NCBI RefSeq assembly: GCF_000181495.1 | Contig: NZ_ABCF01000008.1 | Coordinates: forward strand, 42,501-84,896 | Direction of reading: 5' to 3' | DNA length: 42,396 bases | From: Bacillus sp. SG-1 | GTDB taxonomy: Bacteria > Bacillota > Bacilli > Bacillales > Bacillaceae_B | Part shown: in pieces, positions 33,359 to 42,396 of the stretch | How the letters are laid out: every line of letters starts with the position of its first letter | Numbering within the stretch: the stretch's first letter is position 1 | The notes under the pieces: model-generated | What the model saw: the letters and a program-made list of their open reading frames with translations, nothing else | The model's database searches: none | Told to the model about the DNA's origin: nothing | Position numbers and translations under genes: made by a program

Positions 33359-35254
33359 ATGGATATTTTAAAAAAGGTTGAAGGCTATCGTGTTGAAGAA
33401 GAAAAGTTGAAATGGGAAGGTACATTTGCAGATTATCTGGATATTATCAAAGAGAGACCTATTGTAGCTCAGTCAGCACATTCACGTGTGTTCAATATGA
33501 TTCAAGATGCAGGGGTAGAAGAAGTTAATGGGAAAAGAAAATATAAATTCTTCAGCAACCAGCTGTTCGGGCTGGAGGAAGCTTTGGAGAGGCTGGTTGA
33601 AGAATATTTTCATCCCGCTGCGAAAAGGCTCGATGTCAGAAAAAGAATCCTGCTATTGATGGGTCCTGTCAGTGGTGGTAAATCGACATTGGTTTCGATG
33701 TTAAAGAGAGGGCTGGAAGCATATTCCCGTACAGACCGGGGTGCAATTTACGCAATTAAAGGATGTCCGATGCATGAAGATCCGCTGCATTTGATTCCAC
33801 AGCATTTGCGGGAGGACTTCTTTGACGAATATGGAATCAGGATAGAAGGTAATCTTTCGCCGTTGAACACGATGAGAGTCGAGAAAGAGTACAGCGGGCG
33901 GATTGAAGATGTTTTGGTTGAAAGGATTTTCTTTTCCGAAGACAAACGGGTCGGTGTCGGCACATTCAGTCCATCAGATCCAAAATCACAGGATATTGCC
34001 GATTTGACGGGAAGCATCGATTTCTCAACCATAGCTGAATATGGTTCAGAATCAGATCCACGTGCCTATCGATTTGATGGAGAACTAAATAAGGCGAACC
34101 GCGGCCTCATGGAATTCCAGGAAATGCTCAAGTGTGATGAGAAGTTTCTGTGGCATTTGCTGTCTTTAACACAGGAAGGAAACTTCAAAGCAGGAAGGTT
34201 CGCCTTGATTTCCGCTGATGAGCTGGTCGTCGCTCACACGAATGAAACAGAGTATAGATCCTTTATTTCGAATAAGAAAAATGAGGCATTACACTCGAGG
34301 ATCATCGTCATGCCAGTTCCATATAACCTTAAAGTGACTCAGGAAGAAAAGATTTATGAAAAAATGATCAGTGAGAGCGATGTGTCGGGTGTTCATATTG
34401 CCCCACATACATTAAGGGTTGCCGCCATGTTTACAATCCTGACTCGTCTGAAGGAACCGAAACGCGGTGACATTGATTTAATAAAGAAGATGAGGTTGTA
34501 TGATGGAGAAAGCGTCGAAGGCTTCAACTCTGCCGATGTCGAGGAGATGAAAAAAGAGTATCAGGATGAAGGGATGAGCGGAATCGATCCGCGTTATGTC
34601 ATCAACCGTATCTCTTCTACAATCATCCGCAAAGAAATGTCATCAATCAACGCCCTGGATGTCCTTCGTTCGCTAAAAGAAGGGCTGGATCAACATCCAT
34701 CGATTACCCAGGAATTAAGGGAGAAATACCTGAACTTTATTTCCGTTGCCCGGAAAGAATATGATGATATCGCCAAGAAAGAAGTCCAAAAAGCGTTTGT
34801 GTACTCCTATGAAGAATCTGCGAAAACGCTTATGGACAATTACCTGGATAACGTAGAAGCATACTGTAATAAGGCGAAGCTGCGTGACCCGCTGACGGGT
34901 GAAGAAATTAACCCTGACGAAAAACTAATGCGCTCGATTGAAGAGCAGATCGGTATCTCTGAAAATGCGAAAAAAGCATTCCGTGAAGAGATTCTAATCC
35001 GCATTTCAGCATATGCACGTAAAGGGAAAAGATTTGACTATAACTCTCACGACCGCTTGAGAGAAGCCATCCAGAAGAAGCTGTTTGCCGATCTTAAGGA
35101 CGTCGTCAAAATCACAACTTCATCCAAAACTCCTGATGAACAACAGCTGAAAAAGGTCAATGAAGTGGTTGCAAGATTGATTGACGAATACGGTTATAAT
35201 TCGACTTCAGCCAATGACTTGTTAAAGTACGTTGGAAGCCTGTTAAACCGATAA
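33359..35254 (+). CDS. prkA: PrkA serine protein kinase / AAA-type ATPase
   Basis: The protein of 631 residues is a member of the PrkA family, which acts in stationary phase and sporulation; an N-terminal AAA module is followed by a C-terminal kinase-like region. Walker A is GPVSGGKST (102-110), and the later region has SADELVVAHTNETEYRSF. The C-terminal third (SYEESAKTLMDNYLDNVEA... and the FNSADVEEMKKEYQDEGMSGID segment) is conserved among PrkA proteins. The start is ATG with GGGGAGG upstream. In B. subtilis prkA lies next to yhbH; here a 1.3-kb gap with an array separates them. A strong terminator follows the stop. Confidence 0.95.
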   Translation: MDILKKVEGYRVEEEKLKWEGTFADYLDIIKERPIVAQSAHSRVFNMIQDAGVEEVNGKRKYKFFSNQLFGLEEALERLVEEYFHPAAKRLDVRKRILLLMGPVSGGKSTLVSMLKRGLEAYSRTDRGAIYAIKGCPMHEDPLHLIPQHLREDFFDEYGIRIEGNLSPLNTMRVEKEYSGRIEDVLVERIFFSEDKRVGVGTFSPSDPKSQDIADLTGSIDFSTIAEYGSESDPRAYRFDGELNKANRGLMEFQEMLKCDEKFLWHLLSLTQEGNFKAGRFALISADELVVAHTNETEYRSFISNKKNEALHSRIIVMPVPYNLKVTQEEKIYEKMISESDVSGVHIAPHTLRVAAMFTILTRLKEPKRGDIDLIKKMRLYDGESVEGFNSADVEEMKKEYQDEGMSGIDPRYVINRISSTIIRKEMSSINALDVLRSLKEGLDQHPSITQELREKYLNFISVARKEYDDIAKKEVQKAFVYSYEESAKTLMDNYLDNVEAYCNKAKLRDPLTGEEINPDEKLMRSIEEQIGISENAKKAFREEILIRISAYARKGKRFDYNSHDRLREAIQKKLFADLKDVVKITTSSKTPDEQQLKKVNEVVARLIDEYGYNSTSANDLLKYVGSLLNR

Positions 35255-35266
35255 TCACATTCAAAG

Positions 35267-35304
35267 AAAGAGCTGGCAGCCTTATTATGGGGCTGCCGGC
35301 TTTC
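35267..35304 (+). terminator. Terminator of prkA
   Basis: AAAGAGCTGGCAGCC (35267-35281) pairs with GGCTGCCGGCTTTC (35291-35304) with one mismatch; TTTCTATTTATTTG follows. Confidence 0.88.
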
Positions 35305-35389
35305 TATTTATTTGTCCCTTTAGCATTTTTATAACGTATTGTAAAACAACTACATTTTTTGTCATGCCTGGAGATTAATAGATGCTGGA

Positions 35390-36116
35390 TGAAACCGAAC
35401 GGAATTAGGGCATCATCCTGGATCGCCGTGATATATGATGTGTGAAAACAAGCGGAATTAGGGCATCATTTTAGGCTGCTGTGAAAAATGATGTAGGGAA
35501 ACAAGAGGAATTAGGGCATCATTCTGGGCCGGTGTGATAAATGATGTTTGAAAACAAGTGGAATTAGGACAACATCCTGGGCAACCGCAATAAATGATGT
35601 ATGAAAACAAGCGGAATTAGGACATCATTCTGGGCCGCCGTGAAAAATGATGTGTGAAACAATCGGAATTAGGGCATCATTCTGGGCTGCCGTGAAAAAT
35701 GATGTAGGAAAACAATCGGAATTAGAGCATCATTCTGGGCCACCGTGATAAATGATGTAGGAAAACAAGCGGAATTGGGGCATCATTCTGGGCCGCCGTG
35801 ATATATGATGTGTGAAAACAAGCGGAATTAGGACATCATTCTGGGCCGCCGTGAAAAATGATGTAGGAAAGCAATCGAAATTAGGGCATCATTCTGGGCT
35901 GCCGTGAAAAATGATGTAGGAAAACAATCGGAATTAGGGCATCATTCTGGGCCGCCGTGAAAAATGATGTATGAAAGCAAGTGGAATTAGGACATCATTC
36001 CAGGCTGGTGTGAAAAATGATGTAGGAAAACAAGAGGAATTAGGGCATCAATCTGGGACGCCGTGAAAAATGATGCATGAAAACAATCTCAATTAGAGCA
36101 TCATCCTTGGAAGCGA
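35390..36116 (-). repeat. Tandem array 2: fourteen 53-bp units, opposite orientation to array 1
   Basis: CATCAT recurs at 35411, 35464, 35517, 35570 (variant), 35623, 35675, 35728, 35781, 35834, 35887, 35940, 35993, 36046 and 36099: a 53-bp period with one 52-bp step. On the plus strand each unit is GGAATTAGGG, CATCATT, CTGGGCCGCCGTGAAA and AATGATG, then TAGGAAAACAAGC. On the minus strand this reads AATGATGCCC, 20 bp more, CATCATT and 16 bp, the same spacing as array 1, but the rest of the sequence differs. Confidence 0.92.
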
Positions 36117-36413
36117 CAAGATGAAGATTAGCACAACTAGGGCGGAGTGGAGTAAAAGAGGCAGCGAGGGCGATTCGTGCGAGTCGTTTAGTGGACATGA
36201 GTTTAAGAGTCAAAACAGATAGTCATAAATCTACTGAAGAGACTGCAAAGCACTGATGATCCAGAAATGTTTAGCCGCCCATTTTTCATTTTCTTCCCAT
36301 TTTTACTCATAAGCAGACGGCCCCGTTAATACTTATTTATACACACCTGATAATAAATGAAATAGAGGCTTGTCCATTTAATAGGTGAACGTACAATTGT
36401 CGAAATTATTTGT

Positions 36414-36440
36414 AAATTTATTGCCGGTTCTGCATAGTAT
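36414..36440 (+). promoter_or_regulatory. Putative sigma-E promoter of yhbH
   Basis: AAATTT (36414-36419), 13 bp and CATAGTAT (36433-36440). The -10 and its surroundings (GCATAG...AGAGTA) resemble the one before prkA. It lies about 110 bp before the yhbH start. It is a motif match only. Confidence 0.35.
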
Positions 36441-36551
36441 AGAGTAATCAGCAATTGTTTTACCACTGCTGCTTTTTATTTTCAGCACTCGAGACAGTAT
36501 ATGCAAACAGTTGTATCTTTGTGAAAAAATTAAATAAGGAGGGGAAATAGA

Positions 36552-37718
36552 ATGAGTCAATTGGATAATCATCAGTTTGTGATTTCAAAGGAAGACTGGT
36601 CCCTCCACCGCAAAGGCTATGATGATCAGCAGAGGCATCAGGAAAAAGTTCAAGATGCCATAAAAAACAATCTGCCAGATTTAATCTCCGAGGAAAATAT
36701 CATTATGTCAAACGGCCGAGACGTTGTGAAGATTCCGATACGATCATTGGATGAATACAAAATCCGCTATAATCATGATAAGAATAAACACGTTGGTCAA
36801 GGACAGGGAGACAGTCAGGTTGGAGATGTGGTAGCTCGAGACGGCTCACAGCAAAAAGGTCCTGGTAAAGGCCAAGGCGCAGGGGATCAGGCTGGAGAAG
36901 ATTACTATGAAGCGGAAGTTTCTATGATGGAGATTGAAGAGGCACTGTTCAGCCAACTGGAACTGCCCAACTTGAAGAAGAAAGAACAAGATATCCAAAC
37001 GGTGGAGAATATAGAATTCAATGATATCCGTAAAACTGGATTGATGGGCAACATTGATAAGAAAAAAACGATGATGACAGCTTTTAAAAGAAATGCAATA
37101 AGCGGAAAACCGAGCTTTCACCCGATTTATCAGGAAGATTTGAAATTCAGGACATGGAATGAAGTTTTGAAACCAGAGTCAAAAGCGGTCGTACTTGCGA
37201 TGATGGACACAAGTGGAAGTATGGGAGTATGGGAAAAATACATGGCGAGGAGTTTCTTCTTCTGGATGACCCGTTTTCTCCGTACCAAGTATGAAACGGT
37301 GGAGATAGAGTTCATTGCCCACCATACCGAAGCCAAAGTCGTATCAGAAGAGCACTTCTTCTCAAGGGGAGAAAGCGGCGGAACGATTTGTTCATCGGCT
37401 TACCGAAAAGCATTGGAACTCATTGAAACGAAGTATCAGCCTACAAGATATAATATTTATCCATTCCATTTTTCAGATGGCGACAACTTAACCTCAGACA
37501 ATGTCAGGTGTGTAAAACTGGTAGAAGAACTGATGAAGGTCTCAAATATGTTCGGTTACGGAGAAGTCAACCAGTATAATCGCCATTCCACTTTGATGAG
37601 TGCATACAAAAACATCAAAGATGAACAATTCAGGCACTTCATTTTGAAGCAAAAAGCAGATGTATTCCATGCTATGAGGAGCTTCTTCAAAAAAGAAGAA
37701 AATAAGATGTACGCATAA
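36552..37718 (+). CDS. yhbH: YhbH, sporulation protein (DUF444)
   Basis: The protein of 388 residues belongs to the DUF444 family, which is coupled to PrkA in many genomes. The N-terminal part starts [24 protein letters not shown], followed by a Gly/Gln-rich linker (about 80-118). The C-terminal half has a von Willebrand A-like metal site, MMDTSGSMG (Asp-x-Ser-x-Ser). A role in spore formation is known for B. subtilis yhbH. The start is ATG with AAGGAGGGG 6 nt upstream. It probably works with PrkA, although 1.3 kb separates the genes. Confidence 0.94.
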   Translation: MSQLDNHQFVISKEDWSLHRKGYDDQQRHQEKVQDAIKNNLPDLISEENIIMSNGRDVVKIPIRSLDEYKIRYNHDKNKHVGQGQGDSQVGDVVARDGSQQKGPGKGQGAGDQAGEDYYEAEVSMMEIEEALFSQLELPNLKKKEQDIQTVENIEFNDIRKTGLMGNIDKKKTMMTAFKRNAISGKPSFHPIYQEDLKFRTWNEVLKPESKAVVLAMMDTSGSMGVWEKYMARSFFFWMTRFLRTKYETVEIEFIAHHTEAKVVSEEHFFSRGESGGTICSSAYRKALELIETKYQPTRYNIYPFHFSDGDNLTSDNVRCVKLVEELMKVSNMFGYGEVNQYNRHSTLMSAYKNIKDEQFRHFILKQKADVFHAMRSFFKKEENKMYA

Positions 37719-37742
37719 AAGACAGGGAAACCTGTCTTTTAT
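37717..37742 (+). terminator. Terminator of yhbH
   Basis: AAAAGACAGG pairs with CCTGTCTTTT around a GAAA loop, directly at the stop codon, followed by ATTTTG. Confidence 0.9.
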
Positions 37743-37745
37743 TTT

Positions 37746-37806
37746 GCTTTAGCCCTTTAAACCACTAAGAGGGACTGTCCCTCTTAGTGGTTTAAAGGGC
37801 TAAAGC
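37746..37806. repeat. Perfect palindrome, 29-bp arms, 3-nt loop
   Basis: Left arm 37746-37774 (from GCTTTAGCCCTTTAAACC to AAGAGGGA) is exactly complementary to right arm 37778-37806, around CTG. There is no T-run after it and no ORF. It sits 4 bp after the yhbH terminator and 63 bp before the next gene. Confidence 0.95.
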
Positions 37807-37868
37807 GCTTGAAGGGAAATGGGTCTGTCTAGCGAATGTATTAATGAAATAACTTATGGGGGTTGAGA

Positions 37869-38891
37869 ATGGAAAAGTGGGTTGAGGAATTATTTAACGA
37901 AGATATTCTAAGGAGAGCTGCTGAGTTTTATGGCGGTGATAGTTCAAACGCCAAAAAGCTTGGTGACTTTGAAAATTATGTTTACGAGATTCATAAAGGC
38001 AATACACCTTACATACTCCGCCTGACGCATAGCTCACACCGAAATAAAGAGCAGGTAGAGGCCGAGTTGGAATGGGTCAACTATCTGCATTCTCAAGGAG
38101 TGAATGTCTCACTTGTCAGTCATTCTAATGAAGGCAATCTTGTAGAAGAGATACCAGCAGGCGGATCAGCCTTCTACGTTTGCCTGTTTGATAAAGCTCC
38201 TGGAGTTCCAGTCAGTGTGAAATCCGATATGATGAACCCTCTTCTTTATGAAGAATGGGGAAGAACGATTGGGAAAATGCACAGGGTCACAAAAAATTAC
38301 AAGCAGGCTCATATAGCAAGGGAACATTGGTATGAAGACGATCTATTAAAAAATATGAGCAGCTATCTCCCAAAAGAGGATGCTGGTATAGCATTAGAGG
38401 GGAAGGAATTAATGGGAAAGCTTCTTTCTTTGCCTACGGAGAAAGATGAATACGGACTAATACACTCTGATATTCATTCAGGCAATTTCTTCTGCCATGA
38501 AGGGGAAATCCACGTTTTTGACTTTGATGACAGTTCCTACCATTGGTTTGCCAGTGACATTGCGATCCCTCTGTACTACTCGACGTGGGCGAAGGTGGGC
38601 AGTAAAAGCCTCCAGGAACGTTCTGTTTTTGGAGAAGAGTTTCTCACTCATTTTTTGAAAGGGTATTTCAGAGAAAACACTCTTGAGGAAGTGTGGATCA
38701 AAAGAATTCCCCTGTTCTTAAAGCTCCGGGATATCATCCTTTATTCGGTCTTCCACAAGAAGTTTGACATGAGCCACTTATCGGAGTGGGAAGAGGGAGC
38801 GGTGAAGGGGATCAAAGCACGTTTGCTACAAGATGAGCCAATGGTTAGTGTGGACTATGAAAAGATTTTGGGTCATGTAAAGAGTGAATAA
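37869..38891 (+). CDS. Aminoglycoside phosphotransferase-fold kinase (YerI/homoserine kinase-like)
   Basis: The protein of 340 residues has the APH/choline kinase fold: DFENYVYEIHKGNTPYILRLT (nucleotide lobe with Lys-type residue region), a catalytic loop GLIHSDIHSGNFF (HxDxxxxN) and metal-binding Asp in VFDFDDSSYHWFASDIA. It resembles Bacillus YerI-type proteins of unknown substrate rather than a known resistance enzyme. I start at ATG 37869, with TGGGGG upstream; TTG 37863 is inside that site. It is a single gene. Confidence 0.85.
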   Translation: MEKWVEELFNEDILRRAAEFYGGDSSNAKKLGDFENYVYEIHKGNTPYILRLTHSSHRNKEQVEAELEWVNYLHSQGVNVSLVSHSNEGNLVEEIPAGGSAFYVCLFDKAPGVPVSVKSDMMNPLLYEEWGRTIGKMHRVTKNYKQAHIAREHWYEDDLLKNMSSYLPKEDAGIALEGKELMGKLLSLPTEKDEYGLIHSDIHSGNFFCHEGEIHVFDFDDSSYHWFASDIAIPLYYSTWAKVGSKSLQERSVFGEEFLTHFLKGYFRENTLEEVWIKRIPLFLKLRDIILYSVFHKKFDMSHLSEWEEGAVKGIKARLLQDEPMVSVDYEKILGHVKSE

Positions 38892-38943
38892 GCACCTTGC
38901 GGGAAGATGAATAATAACAACACTTAAATCTGGGGTGATGGTG

Positions 38944-39213
38944 ATGTCTTCTGCCAAAAAGGTGATGTTCGCGATTGCCAATGTCTTCATCGGAATTTTA
39001 TCTGTCTATCTATATATTTATGTGTGGCTGATCTTGGAGATGGTTTCCGGAATAGCCATTCATCCATTCTGGAGTATACTTGCGGGCCTGGCGTTATTTT
39101 TCATGATTAATTTTATTTTCCTTCGGCATTTCCGGTTAAAAGAATGGCTGATAGCTTTGGGAATCGCCCTTGGTTCGGCTTTAATTTTTGCATCCATCTT
39201 TGCTTTTTCTTGA
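38944..39213 (+). CDS. Small membrane protein, three helices, unknown
   Basis: The 89-residue protein has three hydrophobic segments (about 5-26, 33-52 and 63-85) and a short basic loop (RHFRLKEW). I prefer ATG 38944 because GGGG lies 8 nt upstream; codons at 38935-38943 overlap that site. The family is not recognised. It lies 50 bp after the kinase gene and 60 bp before proC. Confidence 0.65.
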   Translation: MSSAKKVMFAIANVFIGILSVYLYIYVWLILEMVSGIAIHPFWSILAGLALFFMINFIFLRHFRLKEWLIALGIALGSALIFASIFAFS

Positions 39214-39274
39214 AATAGCGGGCTTGTTGTAATACTGTAGCAATAGTATTTTATTTAGCACAGGATGTGACCAT

Positions 39275-40081
39275 ATGGAAAAGAATATAGGCTTTATTGG
39301 GAGCGGGAACATGGCAAAAGCTATTCTTGGAGGCCTGCTTACATCAGGAATTGCACATGCTGGCAATATCATGGCAAGCGCCCTGACAGAAAAAACAATC
39401 ACCAGTATCAATCATGAATACAATATCCGAACCACAAGGGATAACAAGGAGGTTGCGGCTTCAGCGGACTATCTTTTTCTTGCGGTAAAACCGGATCAGT
39501 ATGCCGGTGTCATTGAGGAAGTGAGAGAACATATCCAAAAGGACGCCATCGTCATTACAATCGCTGCTGGTGTGACGCTGCACACGTTGGCTGAACAGTT
39601 TGGTACTCAGGTTAAAATCGTTCGCACAATGCCTAACACACCATCCTTGGTGGGCGAAGGGATGAGTGCTTTATGTCCGAATGAAAATGTGACAGATGCT
39701 GAATTGGAAGAGGTCCTTATGCTATTCGAGAGCTTTGGCAAGGCTGAGGTGCTTGAAGAAAATTTGATGGATGCCGTCCCGGCAGTAAGCGGATCTTCTC
39801 CGGCATATGTATTCATGTTCATAGAAGCTCTTGCAGATGGGGCCGTCAAACAGGGCATCTCAAGGGATAAGGCCTATAAAATGGCTGCTCAGGCTGTTTT
39901 AGGGGCTGCCAAGATGGTACTCGAAACCGAAACTCATCCGGGAGAATTGAAGGATGCGGTCTGTTCCCCGGGTGGAGTGACCATTGAAGCCGTCAGCACC
40001 TTGGAGAAAACAGGATTCCGTGCTTCTGTATTATCCGCGATGGAAAGCTGTTATAAAAAATCCTCCAATATGATTGATTAA
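39275..40081 (+). CDS. proC: Pyrroline-5-carboxylate reductase
   Basis: The enzyme reduces pyrroline-5-carboxylate to proline with NAD(P)H, the last step of proline synthesis. It has 268 residues: Rossmann motif GFIGSGNMAKAILGGLL, NADP region LFLAVKPDQY, catalytic-site segment VRTMPNTPSLVGEGM and the C-terminal dimer domain VSGSSPAYVFMFIEALADGAV and SPGGVTIEAVSTLE. The start is ATG with AGGATGTGA upstream. Bacillus has several isoenzymes (ProG, ProH, ProI); which one this is cannot be said. A bidirectional terminator follows. Confidence 0.95.
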   Translation: MEKNIGFIGSGNMAKAILGGLLTSGIAHAGNIMASALTEKTITSINHEYNIRTTRDNKEVAASADYLFLAVKPDQYAGVIEEVREHIQKDAIVITIAAGVTLHTLAEQFGTQVKIVRTMPNTPSLVGEGMSALCPNENVTDAELEEVLMLFESFGKAEVLEENLMDAVPAVSGSSPAYVFMFIEALADGAVKQGISRDKAYKMAAQAVLGAAKMVLETETHPGELKDAVCSPGGVTIEAVSTLEKTGFRASVLSAMESCYKKSSNMID

Positions 40082-40082
40082 C

Positions 40083-40118
40083 AAAAAGGATTTCCTCCAA
40101 CGGGGAAATCCTTTTTTT
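40083..40118. terminator. Bidirectional terminator between proC and the SIMPL-domain gene
   Basis: AAAAAGGATTTCC (40083-40095) pairs perfectly with GGAAATCCTTTTT (40104-40116), with T-runs on both strands. Confidence 0.93.
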
Positions 40119-40135
40119 ATGTTAGGGTGCTCTTT

Positions 40136-40801
40136 CTATTGCATCAATTTATATTTAACTGTCAAACGCGCAAGGATTCCTACTTCCCCGGGCTGGAGGG
40201 GGGCTGTGCTTTCTGCTGCGAGTACATAAGCTTTAGCAGGCCTTGGGATCATGGGAATGCTACTGTCTTCATTGATTTCAAGCGGCATCGGATTCAATGT
40301 AGTACCGGCCGACCGTGCAAGAACCTGTGCTTTTTTTAAGGCATCTTCATAGGCTTTTGACAGGGCTTTCTGATAATGGATCTGTGGTTCCGCTATGGCA
40401 AATTCCACCCGCTCGATGATATTCGCCCCATTCCCGACAGCATCATCAATGACTTCTCCGATTTTATCTATTTCTCTTATTTTTACTGAAAAGACCTGCC
40501 TGACTTCATAACCTTTAAAAACCTGTTTGCCATCAATATAGTCATATTGCGGATATATCTGATATGTGGAAGTTTGAATATCCTTTTCAGCAATGCCGTT
40601 TTGTTTGAAGGAATTTAAGACAGCTGTGCTGACCTCGTTATTTTTCCGCTGTGCTTTAGTTAATTCCTTATCACTGGTTACAGCCCCGATCTGCGCAATA
40701 GCTAAATCAGGTTGGACATCAATTGTTTTTTCTCCAGTTACCGTGACGGTCCGGTTGCTTTTCTTTTCTGCCTGGTTTCTGTAGGGTTGTTGATAATACA
40801 T
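40136..40801 (-). CDS. SIMPL-domain (DUF541) protein
   Basis: The protein of 221 residues starts MYYQQPYRNQAEKK, then the SIMPL domain from about 17: RTVTVTGEKTIDVQPDLAIAQIG, FSVKIREIDKIGEVID and AQVLARSAGTTLNPM. There is no signal peptide, although many family members are periplasmic or secreted. The Tyr/Gln N-terminus resembles spore- or surface-associated proteins. The function is unknown. I start at ATG 40801, with AGGTGATG upstream, 9 bp after the stop of the Gly/Pro-rich gene, so the two are a transcriptional unit. Confidence 0.85.
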   Translation of the reverse strand: MYYQQPYRNQAEKKSNRTVTVTGEKTIDVQPDLAIAQIGAVTSDKELTKAQRKNNEVSTAVLNSFKQNGIAEKDIQTSTYQIYPQYDYIDGKQVFKGYEVRQVFSVKIREIDKIGEVIDDAVGNGANIIERVEFAIAEPQIHYQKALSKAYEDALKKAQVLARSAGTTLNPMPLEINEDSSIPMIPRPAKAYVLAAESTAPLQPGEVGILARLTVKYKLMQ

Positions 40802-40810
40802 GGACATCAC

Positions 40811-41287
40811 CTAAAAACACTGAAAGGAACGGATTCTCCGCAAGTCTGTTCCGAAATACACCCAAGTGAAACCGGTCCATCTGAATCCGGAAATGGAACG
40901 GCGTCCAACGAAGACAGGATAGAACCAGAACTGCTGTCCGCCTCTCATCCAGATATAGGTATAACGGTACAGGCATCCCTGTATGGCCCCGGGGTCGACT
41001 GCGAATGTGGTGGTTCCTTGACTACTTGTCGTAAGTGTTTGGGCTGAAGACTGTGATGGCGTAAAGGAAGGCGGTGGGCCTGTTGGTGCTTGCATCTGTC
41101 CCTGGCCTTGCCCCTGCCCCGTACCAGGCGGTGATGAAGGAAATCCAGGGAATCCTTGGCCGCCCCCTCCTGGCGGGAAACCTGGGAATCCCTGACCGCC
41201 ACCGCCTGGCGGGAATGAAGGGAATCCTTGACCGCCTTGGCCGGGAGGAGGAAATCCTGGGAAGTGCATTTGACGATAATAATACAT
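40811..41287 (-). CDS. Gly/Pro-rich repeat protein with conserved C-terminal domain
   Basis: The protein has 158 residues. Residues 8-60 are a repeat of GQGFPGFPPGGGG-type units (three near-identical copies of 13-14 residues), followed by a Gly/Gln run and a Pro/Ser/Thr linker. The C-terminal 60 residues are aromatic-rich, with Cys at both ends (GCLYRYTYIWMRGGQQFWFYPVFV... FQCF). A disordered repeat joined to a compact C-terminal module is typical of spore-surface or cell-surface proteins. There is no signal peptide. The only visible ribosome binding site, GAGGGG, is the 3' arm of the ldh terminator hairpin (see 41296-41336). Confidence 0.75.
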   Translation of the reverse strand: MYYYRQMHFPGFPPPGQGGQGFPSFPPGGGGQGFPGFPPGGGGQGFPGFPSSPPGTGQGQGQGQMQAPTGPPPSFTPSQSSAQTLTTSSQGTTTFAVDPGAIQGCLYRYTYIWMRGGQQFWFYPVFVGRRSISGFRWTGFTWVYFGTDLRRIRSFQCF

Positions 41288-41336
41288 AAAAAAATACCCC
41301 TCTCAAATATAGTCATTTTCACTATATGCAGAGGGG
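41288..41336 (-). terminator. ldh terminator overlapping the next gene's ribosome binding site
   Basis: On the minus strand, GCCCCTCTGC and ATATAGT pair with ACTATAT and AGAGGGG, then TATTTTTTT runs directly into the ATG at 41287. The 3' arm GAGGGG is also the only possible ribosome binding site for that gene. The hairpin can therefore both end ldh transcripts and mask translation of read-through transcripts. Confidence 0.8.
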
Positions 41337-41381
41337 CATATCCGGGTACCTGCTCAAAGCAGGCGCGGTTTGGATAGAAGG

Positions 41382-42395
<1,014 letters not shown>

Positions 42396-42396
42396 A

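Larger units (their letters stand above)
35255..36551. other. Long intergenic region between prkA and yhbH
   Basis: About 1.3 kb without a gene. It holds the prkA terminator, tandem array 2 (about 35390-36116) and an AT-rich 430-bp segment with a putative sigma-E promoter of yhbH at 36414-36440. Confidence 0.8.

Noticed and set aside
35390-36116. CRISPR array or repeat-protein gene
   Set aside because: There are no unique spacers, and the 53-bp period breaks every reading frame.
37801-37815. cre-like AAAGCGCTTGAAG before the phosphotransferase gene
   Set aside because: It overlaps the right arm of the perfect palindrome, so the sequence is explained by that; the match to the cre ends is weak.

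Overview
The window reads as a chromosomal segment of a low-to-moderate GC, endospore-forming member of the Bacillaceae. The evidence is a Bacillus-type rRNA/tRNA operon end (23S-5S followed by 16 tRNAs in a trnD-like order), strong AGGAGG ribosome binding sites, sporulation-associated genes (prkA, yhbH), a thermolysin-type secreted protease, Rex-regulated ldh, and the Bacillus neighbours queG, yhbB-like and trmL. No species name can be assigned from the sequence alone.

Region by region: 1-2561 is the 3' end of a 23S rRNA gene, a 5S gene, sixteen tRNA genes and a terminator. 3248-14087 is a carbohydrate-uptake and catabolism locus: two CUT1 ABC permeases, a lipoprotein binding protein, a YesM/YesN-type two-component system, a ThuA-domain protein, two Gfo/Idh/MocA dehydrogenases and a sugar isomerase/epimerase-type TIM barrel. 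It has no transport ATPase and no glycoside hydrolase, so a shared ATPase and an oxidative (3-keto sugar) route are the working model. 14200-20550 is accessory: a 14-unit tandem array, small membrane and soluble proteins, a short-chain dehydrogenase gene split by a 190-bp MITE, an acetyltransferase fused to pentapeptide-like repeats, a serine hydrolase and a B3/B4-domain protein. 20550-29252 carries queG, an MFS exporter, a secreted M4 protease, a Nudix hydrolase, small acidic proteins, a glycerophosphodiesterase, a YhbB-like amidase-domain protein and trmL. 29764-38891 carries dbpA, a DUF4385 protein, nfrA, prkA, a second 14-unit array, yhbH and a phosphotransferase. The right end carries a small membrane protein, proC, a SIMPL-domain/Gly-Pro-rich gene pair and ldh under a Rex operator.

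The most unusual content is repeat DNA. Two arrays (about 14262-14981 and 35390-36116) have different unit sequences but the same 53-bp architecture, with 7-bp arms AATGATG and CATCATT separated by 23 and 16 bp, and they lie in opposite orientation. Array 1 has unit centres that switch between the palindromes TCCGGA and TTCGAA. A third, unrelated array of four units has a 52-bp period. There are also two copies of a GC-rich palindromic element, one with a second palindromic element nested inside it, a perfect 29-bp-arm palindrome, and a set of about 20-bp phased repeats. These are described as structures; no function is claimed for them.
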